A stretch of DNA of 64,000 bases from DAHUXD01 sp963805495 (GTDB taxonomy: Bacteria; Acidobacteriota; Thermoanaerobaculia; UBA5066; Gp7-AA6), in contig CAWDUQ010000005.1 of NCBI GenBank assembly GCA_963805495.1, forward strand, positions 186,001 through 250,000, written 5' to 3'. The translations under genes and the position numbers were made by a program. Positions 7,334-16,545 of the stretch are shown here, one piece after another (position 1 is the stretch's first letter; the number at the start of each line of letters is the position of its first letter). The notes under the pieces are model-generated. The model was not told where the DNA came from and did no database searches. It saw only the letters and a list, made by a program, of their open reading frames with translations.

Positions 7334-8416
7334 ATGCCCCGGCTCGACTCCGTGGACGCCCTGCGCGGCGCGACGATCGCGGGGATGATCGTCGTCAACA
7401 ACCCCGGGACCTGGTCGGCCGTCTTTCCGCCCCTGGAGCACGCCGCCTGGGACGGCTGGACGTACACCGACACGATCTTCCCGTTTTTCCTCTTCACGGT
7501 CGGCGTCTCGATCGCGCTCTCGCTCGGCGGCCGCCGCGCGGCCGGCGCCTCGGTGGGCGTCCTGCTCCGCAAGACCGTCATCCGGTCGGCCGTTCTCTTC
7601 GCCCTCGGTCTGCTCCTCAACCTCGCCGGCTTCCTCGCCTTCCATCGCGAGCACTTCCGCGTCCCCGGCGTGCTCCAGAGGATCGCGCTCTGCGTTCTCA
7701 TCGCCGGCGCGATCTATCTCGCGGCCGGCGCCCGCGGCGCGGCGTGGGGCGCAGCGGCGCTGCTCGCCGGATACTGGGCGCTCCTCTCGACCGGTCCGCT
7801 CGACCCCGAAGGCAACCTCGCCGCGCGGCTCGATCGGGCGCTCCTCGGTTCCCACATGTATCGTCCCGCGTTCGATCCCGAGGGACTGCTCTCGACCCTG
7901 CCCGCGATCGCGACGACGCTGCTCGGAGTTCTCGCCGGCGAGCGCCTGCGGTCCTCGTTGCCCGTCTCACGCAAGCTCGCGGCCCTTTGCGCCGGCGGCG
8001 CCGCCGCGACCGCCGCGGGCCTCGCGTGGGGACGCGTCTTCCCGATCAACAAGAGCCTGTGGGCCTCGTCCTACGCGCTGCTGATGGCCGGTCTCGCCGC
8101 GATCGCGCTCGCGGCGTGCATCGCGGTGATCGACGTCGACGGCCGGAGGACGTGGGCCGCCCCGTTCATCTGGCTCGGCCGGAACGCCATCGCGGCATTC
8201 CTGTTGTCGTCGCTGACCGCGGTGGCGCTGATCGCCATCCGGGTCCCGGGCGCCGACGGCAAGCCCCACTCCCTCTGGACGACCCTGTATCGGAGCGTGT
8301 TCGACCGGTTCGCCGACCCGCGTCTCGGATCGCTTCTCTTCGCTCTCGCCTACCTCGCCATCTGGGTGGCGGTCTTCGGCCTGCTCTACCGCAAGCGGAT
8401 CTTCATCAAGGTGTGA
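7334..8416 (+). CDS. HGSNAT-like integral membrane acyltransferase (DUF1624/DUF5009 type)
   Basis: 360 residues with about ten hydrophobic segments. It begins with the family stretch RLDSVDALRGATIAGMIVVN, followed by WDGWTYTDTIFPFFLFTVG near 40-58 and, later, a conserved RVPGVLQRIALC near 110. This is the heparan-alpha-glucosaminide N-acetyltransferase-like branch of membrane acyltransferases, which move acetyl groups across the membrane to sugars. The bacterial substrate is unknown and may be a cell-surface or oligosaccharide glycan. Start chosen at the ATG that gives the conserved N-terminus; TAGAGT 7 nt upstream supports it. Confidence 0.82.
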   Translation: MPRLDSVDALRGATIAGMIVVNNPGTWSAVFPPLEHAAWDGWTYTDTIFPFFLFTVGVSIALSLGGRRAAGASVGVLLRKTVIRSAVLFALGLLLNLAGFLAFHREHFRVPGVLQRIALCVLIAGAIYLAAGARGAAWGAAALLAGYWALLSTGPLDPEGNLAARLDRALLGSHMYRPAFDPEGLLSTLPAIATTLLGVLAGERLRSSLPVSRKLAALCAGGAAATAAGLAWGRVFPINKSLWASSYALLMAGLAAIALAACIAVIDVDGRRTWAAPFIWLGRNAIAAFLLSSLTAVALIAIRVPGADGKPHSLWTTLYRSVFDRFADPRLGSLLFALAYLAIWVAVFGLLYRKRIFIKV

Positions 8417-8439
8417 AGCCCCGGCGGCGCCGGCCCGCC

Positions 8440-9216
8440 CTACGCCAGCTGGATCACCGAAAACGCCGCCCCCTGCGGGTCCTGGATCGCGGCGAAGCGG
8501 CCGACCTTCTCCATCGTTTCGGGCCCGAAGCAGATCTTGCCGCCAAGGGACTTCGCCTTCGCCACGGTGCCGTCGCAGTCAGCGACCTGGAAGTACACGC
8601 CCCAGTGGGGCGGGACGCCCTGCATCTGGGCCGGCAGCGGCATGATGCCGCCGATCGGGACCCCGCCGCGAACGATCTCGTAATACCGCGGATCGGTCGT
8701 CTTCACCATCCAGCCGAAGAGGCCCGAGTAGAACGCCGATGCCTTCGCCGCGTCGCGGGTCGAAAGCTCGCACCAGCACGGGGTCCCGGGCTCGCCGACG
8801 CGCTGGATGCCGGTGTGCTGCTTCGCCTGCCAGATCGCGAACACGGCACCCTCGGGGTCCTGCAGCATCGCCATGCGGCCGTACTCCACGACGTCGAAGG
8901 GCTCGGCGAGCACGGTCGCGCCGAGGGCTTTCGCCTTCGCGGCTGCTTCGTCGGCGCTGGCAACGGTCACGTAGCAGAGCCAGTTGGGCGGGACCCCCTG
9001 CGCGGCCTGCTCCTTCATCATCTTGTAGAGCGCGCCGACGTCCTTGCCTCCGAGCTGGAAGCGCGTGTAGACGTCCTCGGGCCCCGGGCCCATCGGCGAG
9101 TCGACGGGCGTCCAGCCGAAGAGCGCGGAGTAGAAGGACTTGGCGGCGGCGGGATCGCTCGTCGCCAGTTCCACCCAGGAAAAAGAGCCGGGCTCGTGGC
9201 GGGTCACTTCGGTCAT
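8440..9216 (-). CDS. VOC family protein with two glyoxalase-like domains
   Basis: 258 residues made of two similar halves, about 8-125 and 135-258. Each starts with a W-x-EL-(A/S)T-x-D motif (FSWVELATSDPAAAKSFYSA; CWCELSTRDAAKASAFYSGL) and ends with an (A/L)QDP(E/Q)GA strand. Paired VOC modules of this type occur in predicted lyases and hydrolases that use a divalent metal, but the substrate is unknown. A good Shine-Dalgarno sequence GGAGG precedes the ATG at 9216. It faces the acyltransferase gene tail to tail. Confidence 0.85.
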   Translation of the reverse strand: MTEVTRHEPGSFSWVELATSDPAAAKSFYSALFGWTPVDSPMGPGPEDVYTRFQLGGKDVGALYKMMKEQAAQGVPPNWLCYVTVASADEAAAKAKALGATVLAEPFDVVEYGRMAMLQDPEGAVFAIWQAKQHTGIQRVGEPGTPCWCELSTRDAAKASAFYSGLFGWMVKTTDPRYYEIVRGGVPIGGIMPLPAQMQGVPPHWGVYFQVADCDGTVAKAKSLGGKICFGPETMEKVGRFAAIQDPQGAAFSVIQLA

Positions 9217-9521
9217 GAAAACCTCCTCGCTCCAGCGGTCGGTATTTCCTGGTCATATTCGGATTCGCCGTGCCAAGGTTTCATCGAAATCGCTCGGTCC
9301 TCCCCGCGAAAATCCCGAAGCTCGCCCACTCGATCCTCGAGGGCGACCGGGGGCCGGTCCGCCGCCGGATGCGGCCGTCCGACGAGGATCCGGCGGACAC
9401 ATCCGGCCCCGCGCGACGGCGACGAGGCGAAGGCGCGGCCGCCCTGGCCCGATAATCCGACGACCGGCCGGACACGCCGGCTCCCGATGCTAGGATCCGG
9501 CCCTCGTCGAAGGGAGAGATC
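9217..9521. other. Non-coding region between two divergent genes
   Basis: Holds the upstream regions of the VOC gene (minus) and the DUF481 gene (plus). TAGGAT at 9491-9496 is a likely -10 for the latter, with GGGAG at 9512-9516 as its ribosome site, one of the few clear SD-led genes here. I see no other gene or repeat in it; a 61-codon frame at 9270-9455 has no supporting evidence. Confidence 0.5.
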
Positions 9522-10292
9522 ATGAAAGTTCGCCTCGGTTCGATTCTTTTCCTGTGGATCGCCGTCGCCACAAGCGCGCTGGCGCAGACGCCGCCCCCGT
9601 GCCCGTGCCCGGAGCCGCCGCCTCCGCCCGATCCGCTCTGGTTCGGCAAAGTCAACTTCTCGTTCCTGTCGACCTCGGGCAACACGGACACGACCTCGAT
9701 CGGAGGCGCCGCGGAGGTCAGCTACAACCCGAAACCGTGGCTCTTCACCCTCAAGGGCGCGTACCTCTACTCCGCCACCGATGGAGTCACGACCGCCCAG
9801 TCGACCGCCGTTTCAATGCGCGGCTCGCGGGACATCACGGACCGCCTGGACGTCTACGCGGGCGGCGGGTACCTTCGCAACACGTTCTCGGGCATCGATT
9901 CGCTCTACAGCATCGACGCCGGTGCCGGTTACAAGCTCTTCAAGGGACCGTCGCAGTTTCTGAGGGTCGAAGGCGGCTTCGGCTGGACGAATGAGAAGGA
10001 CATCGTCGACGACATCGTCCAGCCCTCGCGCAGCTACGCCAACGTGCGGGCGGCGCTCGCCTACAAGTGGCAATTCACCAAGACCGCGGCATTCACCAAC
10101 GACTTCGGATACCTTCTCGACCTCAGCGACACGCAGAACTACTTCATCACCAACAAGGCGGCCATCACGGCCGACATCTCCAGGGTATTCGCCCTCCAGG
10201 CCTCGTGGACGTTGCTCTGGCGCAACAAGCCGGTCGAGGGCTTCGGGCATACCGATGCGGCGACGGCCGTCGGGATCGTGGCGAAGTTCTAG
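9522..10292 (+). CDS. DUF481 outer-membrane beta-barrel protein
   Basis: 256 residues. A Sec signal peptide (MKVRLGSILFLWIAVATSALAQ) is followed by an unusual Cys/Pro segment CPCPEPPPPPD at about 27-37. Then come alternating aromatic strands starting WFGKVNFSFLSTSGNTDTTS, the hallmark of DUF481 (YdiY-like, salt-induced outer-membrane proteins), and ending with VGIVAKF. It probably forms a small barrel in the outer membrane; its function in the family is not settled. Ribosome site GGGAG lies 5 nt before the ATG. Confidence 0.83.
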   Translation: MKVRLGSILFLWIAVATSALAQTPPPCPCPEPPPPPDPLWFGKVNFSFLSTSGNTDTTSIGGAAEVSYNPKPWLFTLKGAYLYSATDGVTTAQSTAVSMRGSRDITDRLDVYAGGGYLRNTFSGIDSLYSIDAGAGYKLFKGPSQFLRVEGGFGWTNEKDIVDDIVQPSRSYANVRAALAYKWQFTKTAAFTNDFGYLLDLSDTQNYFITNKAAITADISRVFALQASWTLLWRNKPVEGFGHTDAATAVGIVAKF

Positions 10293-10310
10293 CCGCCCGC
10301 CGGCCGTCCG

Positions 10311-11465
10311 TCAGAACGCGGGGACCGCGGGGTCCCGGCCGAGCAGGACCCGGCCGGCCTGTTCCCACGTGTGCGGCGCCACCGTGAAGTGGTGCAGCAC
10401 GGCCTCCGCGTCCCGCGCATGCCGCTGGAACGGGGAGTCCGCATAGATCGCCGAGCCCCCGGCGAGGACGTTGGCCGTTCGCGCGACCGCGGCGCCGGTT
10501 TCCGCGGCCTGGGTCGCGGCCGCGCGGCCGAGCGCGAGCCGGCGCGCCCCCGGGTCGCCGCCCGCGCGCACCGAGTCCCAGACCTCTCCAACGGCCTCGT
10601 GGAGGAAGGACCGGGCGCCGCCGAGAGCGGCCTCGGCCCGCGCCACTTCCGTCTGCACCACCGCGCGGTCGGCGAGCGGCGCCGTGTAGAGGGTCGGAAT
10701 CTTGGTCTGCGCGAGCGCGAGCAGGTCGTCGAGCGCCCCGCGCGCGATTCCGAGCGAGACGCACGGGACGAAGTACGTATAGAGACCGAGCGGCGGCATC
10801 TGGTAGAGCGGCTCGCTCCGGTGTCCCGCGGGATCGAGCAGGCGGAAGACGCGCCGGTCGGGAACGAAAGCATCCTCGATCGAGAAGTCGAAGCTGCCCG
10901 TGCCCCGCAGCCCGCTCACCTGCCAGGTGTCGTGGATCTGGATCTCGCTCGTCGGAACCCAGGCGTGGACCATCTCGGGCCCATGGTCGGTCAGTTTCGG
11001 CTTCCCGTCCTCCATCACGATGCAGCCCGCCCAGATCCACGGGCAGTGCGTGACGCCGCTCGCGAACGGCCACCGCCCCCGGATCCGGACGCCGCCGTCC
11101 ACGCGCCGGGCGGCCCCGGCGGGCGAGGCGATGCCGGCGGAGGGCCGCGCCGGGTCGGTGAAGATCTCGCGGGCACCGGCGTCGTCCATATATCCGGCCG
11201 CCACGTTGCAGCCGACGGCGTTCATGACGCACCAGCCAGCCGACCCGTCCGCTGACGAAACGGCTTCGATCGCCGCCATGACGTCCATCGGGCTCGACTC
11301 GTCTCCGCCCAGGGCATGCGGAACGGTCATGCGGAACACTCCGGTCGCGGCGAGCCGGTCGACGAGGTCCTTCGGCATCCGGCGCGCGTCTTCGATCTCC
11401 TTGCGCCGCGAGCGGATCTCCGGCCCGAGATTCCGGAGCCGGTCGGGGACGTTGATTGCCGGCAA
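10311..11465 (-). CDS. HsaA-like flavin-dependent oxygenase of the acyl-CoA dehydrogenase fold
   Basis: 384 residues. The fold is acyl-CoA dehydrogenase-like (helical N-domain, beta-domain near 130-230, helical C-domain). The motif SSADGSAGWCVMNAVGCNV near 68-86, the FASGVTHCPW strand near 134 and the C-terminal HTWEQAGRVLLGRDP place it with HsaA/pigment-hydroxylase-type monooxygenases rather than true acyl-CoA dehydrogenases; the usual catalytic Glu context is not evident. These enzymes use reduced FMN or FAD from a partner reductase, which is not present here. Translation starts at a TTG with a strong GGAGGTGAA ribosome site 5 nt away, 20 nt behind thiC, so it may ride on the TPP-controlled transcript. 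Confidence 0.75.
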   Translation of the reverse strand: MPAINVPDRLRNLGPEIRSRRKEIEDARRMPKDLVDRLAATGVFRMTVPHALGGDESSPMDVMAAIEAVSSADGSAGWCVMNAVGCNVAAGYMDDAGAREIFTDPARPSAGIASPAGAARRVDGGVRIRGRWPFASGVTHCPWIWAGCIVMEDGKPKLTDHGPEMVHAWVPTSEIQIHDTWQVSGLRGTGSFDFSIEDAFVPDRRVFRLLDPAGHRSEPLYQMPPLGLYTYFVPCVSLGIARGALDDLLALAQTKIPTLYTAPLADRAVVQTEVARAEAALGGARSFLHEAVGEVWDSVRAGGDPGARRLALGRAAATQAAETGAAVARTANVLAGGSAIYADSPFQRHARDAEAVLHHFTVAPHTWEQAGRVLLGRDPAVPAF

Positions 11466-11485
11466 AATTCACCTCCCCGGGGGCG

Positions 11486-13234
<1,749 letters not shown>

Positions 13235-13235
13235 G

Positions 13236-13358
13236 TGACCTCCCTACGGCGGCATTACCCGCGTCAGGTTCGCGGGGTCTCCGGAGTCGTGGATCGAACA
13301 CCGGACTCTCAGCCGTCCGCGCGGCCCCCGGGCCGAAGGCAGAGTGGGCTCCCCCGTC
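13236..13358 (-). promoter_or_regulatory. TPP riboswitch (thi-box) upstream of thiC
   Basis: Read on the minus strand, the region contains GGGGGAGCCC, CTGAGAG, an extra P3a stem with arms TCCGG and CCGGA, then GACCCC, GAACCTGA, GGGTAATGCCG and GTAGGGA in the canonical order. The Shine-Dalgarno sequence GGGAGG (13239-13244) overlaps the GTAGGGA end and lies 4 nt from the thiC ATG. Thiamin pyrophosphate binding would therefore most simply hide the ribosome site, giving translational control. No U-tract for an attenuator is seen. Confidence 0.93.
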
Positions 13359-13364
13359 GGGCGG

Positions 13365-13370
13365 AGTCTA
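13365..13370 (-). promoter_or_regulatory. Putative -10 of the thiC riboswitch transcript
   Basis: TAGACT on the minus strand ends 6 nt before the first predicted riboswitch base pair, so the RNA would begin almost at the aptamer. No clear -35. Confidence 0.4.
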
Positions 13371-13425
13371 CTCCCATCGCCCGGACGGCGTTTGTCCGCG
13401 GAGTGGGTAAGAATGGGCGGCGTTC

Positions 13426-16400
13426 ATGGCGGAGCAGCCCTTTCTTCCGTTCGACGAGCCCGAGTCGCGCCCGGAACCCGCGCCCCCCGTCGTCCCCGCC
13501 GCCGCGCCCGCGGCGCGGCTGATCGACTCGCTCGCCCGCGTCTGCCGCGAGCGCCCGCTCGAGGAGAAAATCCTCGTCGCGCCGTCGCTTGCGATCGGCC
13601 ACACCCTGGCCGAGCGGCTCGCGCGCGAGGGGCATCCCTGGATGAACCTGCGCGTCGCGACCGCGCGCACCATCGCCCTCGACCTCGTCGGCCCGGACCT
13701 CGCGCGCGAGGGGCTGAGCCTGCTTTCGCGCGCCCAGGCCCTCGCGCTGGTCGAGCAGGCCTGCGCGGAATTCCTGACGCCGAAATCGTACTTCGGGCAG
13801 CTGCGCGACCGGCCGGGCTTTCACCGGGCGCTTCAGCGCACGTTCGAGGAGATCCGCGCCGCGGGTCTATCCGCGGCCTCCCTGCCGGCGGGAGCTTTCG
13901 ACGACCCGCGCAAGCTGAAAGAGCTTCGGGGCGTCCTGTCCCGCTACGACGCCGACCTTGCGACCGGCCGGTTCATCGACTCGGCCGCGGTGGTCCGGCG
14001 GGCGATCGAGACGGCCGCGCCGGATCCTTCCGGGCCGATCTACCTCGTCCCGGACGACGCGGACCTGACCGCCGTCGAACGCGCGCTCGTCGAGAAAGTC
14101 GCCGCGGGCCGGCTCGAGATCCTCACGGCGGAGCCGCCCGAGCACTGGGCCTCCGTCGCGCCGCGCGCCCGTCTCGTGCGGGCCATCGGAGAGGAGAACG
14201 AGATCCGGGAGGTCTTCCGGCGCATCCTCGAGGACGGGATCCCGTTCGACCGGGTGGAGATCCTCTACACCGATCCGGGCACCTATCCGGCGCTCGCGTG
14301 GGAGCTCGCCCGCGAGCACGAGGTGCCGTGCACGTTCGCCTCGGGTGTCGCGGCGCCGTTCACGCACCCGGGCCAGGCGGCCCTGGCCTTCCTCGAATGG
14401 ATCGGCGGCGGCTTCGAGGCCGACGTCCTGCGACGCGCCCTTGCCTCCGGCACGCTGACCTTCGAGCGCCTTCCCCGTGCGGCCGAGGGCGGGCCGGGAA
14501 CCCGCGCCGTCGCTCGCGCCTTCCGCGAAGCCCAGATCGGCTGGGGTGCGCGCCGCCACACGACGGCCCTCGACCGGCTGATCGCCGAGCTCGCGCGGCC
14601 GGAAGACGGCGGCCGCGACGCGGACGAGGCCGGCGAATCCGAAAAGGCCGAGCGCGCCGAGCGGCGGGCGAGGCGTCTCGCCGCAGCGACGCGCGCGCGG
14701 GCGTTCGCGGCGCGGGCGCTCGAGCTTTCGGCGGAGGCGGCGCCCCCGTCCTGCGACCTGCGGGCACTCGCCCGCGGATGCCGCACGTTCGTCGGAGAGT
14801 TCGCGCGCGTCGCGGGCGAGCTCGACGCGACGGCGCTCGCGGCGCTCGAGAAGCTCCTGGAAGAGCTGGAGGTGCTCCCGTCGACGCCCCTGCCCGCGGC
14901 CGAGGCGGCCGGGCGCCTGGCGGACGCGGTGCGCGCCCTCTCGATCGCCCCCGACCGGCCACGGTCGGGCCGGGTCCACGTTGCCGACTATCGGTCCGGC
15001 GGCTTCTCGGGACGGCCGCACACGTACCTCCTCGGCCTGGACGAGGCGCGTCACCCGGGCACCGATCTCGAGGATCCCGTCCTCCTCGATGCCGAGCGCC
15101 GGAGCATCAACCGGATCCTGGCGCCCCTCGCCCTGCCGCTCTACCGGGAGCGTCCGCGCGAGTCGGCCCGCGCGCTCCAGGCCTGCGTGGCCCGCGCCCG
15201 GGGCGAGTTGACGGCGAGCTACTCGAGCTGGAACCTGACGAGCCTCGATCAGCAGAGCGAGAAGTTCCCGTCCCCGTTCTTCCTGGACCTGCATCGGGTC
15301 GGGAGCGGCGAGCCGCAGGCTGACTACAGCGACCTCCTCTCCGCGCTCCCCGAGCCGGCCGGGTTCCTGCCCGGCGCCGGCGCCGCGCTCGACGAAACCG
15401 AGTGGTGGCTTTCCGTCCTCGCCGCGGCCGGCCCCTCCGCGGCGGCGGGCGCGGCCGCTCCCCTCGTCCGCGAGGTCTATCCGCACCTCGAAGCCGGGCA
15501 CCGCGCCGAGGAAGCCCGGGACTCGGAGGAATTCACGATTTACGACGGCTGGGTCCGGAGCGGGACGCCGGAGCTCGATCCCCGCGGAAGCGGCGAGCCG
15601 CAGTCCGCGTCGCGCCTCGAAACTCTGGCGCAGTGCCCGTTCCGTTACTTCCTCAAGCACGTCCTGCGCATCGAGCCGCCGAAGGAGCTCGAGCGCGACA
15701 CGACCGAGTGGCTCGATGCCATGACCGCGGGCTCGCTGCTGCACGAGGTCTTTCGCCTCTTCTTCGAGCGGATCACGGCCGGCGGCGAGAAGCCGGACGC
15801 CGCCCGGCACGCCGGGCTCCTCGAGGAGATTGCCGCCGGTCAGATGGCCGTCTGGCGCGAGAAGGTCCCGCCGCCCTCGGAGCTCGCGTTCGGGCAGCGG
15901 CGCGACGACATCCTCGTCGCATGCCGCACGTTCCTGGCGCTCGAGGAAGAGCACTGCCGGGAAATGACGCCCCGCTACTTCGAGATCCCGTTCGGCCTGC
16001 CGCGGGCCGAGGCCCGGGCCGCGATCGCCAGCCGCGAGCCCGTCTCGATCGCGATCGGCGCCGGCGAGTCCTTTGCGCTCCGCGGCTCGATCGACCGGGT
16101 CGACGAGGCCCCGGACGGCTCATTCCACGTCTGGGACTACAAGACCGGCGGAACCTGGCGCCACAAGGAGAAGCTCGGGATCCACGGCGGCCGGCAGATC
16201 CAGCACGCCCTCTACGCCATGGCCCTCGAGATCCTCCTCGGCCGCGCCGGGATCGCGGCGCCGGTGTCGCGGTCGGGCTACTTCTTTCCGGGGCGCAAGG
16301 GCGAGGGCCAGCGGATGGCCATGGCGCTCGACCTCGAGGAGACGCGCGAGGTCCTCGAAAGGCTTCTCGACCTGCTGCGCGCCGGCCTGTTCCCCCACGC

Positions 16401-16545
16401 GGTCGAAAAGGAGGACTGTCGGTTTTGCGACTACGAGTCCGTGTGCGGCGGCGCGCTCGCGGCCGCTCGGCGATCGAAGGCGAAGCTGGCGAAGACCGGC
16501 CTGCCGGCGCTCCGCGCGTTTCGGGAGATCCATGGCGAAGGCTGA
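13426..16545 (+). CDS. addB: AddB-type helicase-nuclease subunit
   Basis: 1039 residues. The C-terminal RecB-type nuclease domain carries GSIDRVDEAPDGSFHVWDYK near 887-906 (Asp and Asp/Lys of the PD-(D/E)xK site). The four cysteines of the AddB iron-sulfur staple are present: one in LAQCPFRYF near 735 and three in DCRFCDYESVC near 997-1006. The N-terminal helicase-like domain shows no Gly-rich Walker A, unlike Bacillus AddB, so it is probably a non-motor, Chi-recognition-type domain. It would act with AddA to resect double-strand breaks for RecA. It overlaps addA by 14 nt. It is divergent from thiC across about 65 bp. Confidence 0.85.
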   Translation: MAEQPFLPFDEPESRPEPAPPVVPAAAPAARLIDSLARVCRERPLEEKILVAPSLAIGHTLAERLAREGHPWMNLRVATARTIALDLVGPDLAREGLSLLSRAQALALVEQACAEFLTPKSYFGQLRDRPGFHRALQRTFEEIRAAGLSAASLPAGAFDDPRKLKELRGVLSRYDADLATGRFIDSAAVVRRAIETAAPDPSGPIYLVPDDADLTAVERALVEKVAAGRLEILTAEPPEHWASVAPRARLVRAIGEENEIREVFRRILEDGIPFDRVEILYTDPGTYPALAWELAREHEVPCTFASGVAAPFTHPGQAALAFLEWIGGGFEADVLRRALASGTLTFERLPRAAEGGPGTRAVARAFREAQIGWGARRHTTALDRLIAELARPEDGGRDADEAGESEKAERAERRARRLAAATRARAFAARALELSAEAAPPSCDLRALARGCRTFVGEFARVAGELDATALAALEKLLEELEVLPSTPLPAAEAAGRLADAVRALSIAPDRPRSGRVHVADYRSGGFSGRPHTYLLGLDEARHPGTDLEDPVLLDAERRSINRILAPLALPLYRERPRESARALQACVARARGELTASYSSWNLTSLDQQSEKFPSPFFLDLHRVGSGEPQADYSDLLSALPEPAGFLPGAGAALDETEWWLSVLAAAGPSAAAGAAAPLVREVYPHLEAGHRAEEARDSEEFTIYDGWVRSGTPELDPRGSGEPQSASRLETLAQCPFRYFLKHVLRIEPPKELERDTTEWLDAMTAGSLLHEVFRLFFERITAGGEKPDAARHAGLLEEIAAGQMAVWREKVPPPSELAFGQRRDDILVACRTFLALEEEHCREMTPRYFEIPFGLPRAEARAAIASREPVSIAIGAGESFALRGSIDRVDEAPDGSFHVWDYKTGGTWRHKEKLGIHGGRQIQHALYAMALEILLGRAGIAAPVSRSGYFFPGRKGEGQRMAMALDLEETREVLERLLDLLRAGLFPHAVEKEDCRFCDYESVCGGALAAARRSKAKLAKTGLPALRAFREIHGEG

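Noticed and set aside
9270..9455. 61-codon frame between the VOC and DUF481 genes
   Set aside because: Starts with GTG, has no ribosome site or -10 at a suitable distance, and reads as Arg-rich low complexity.
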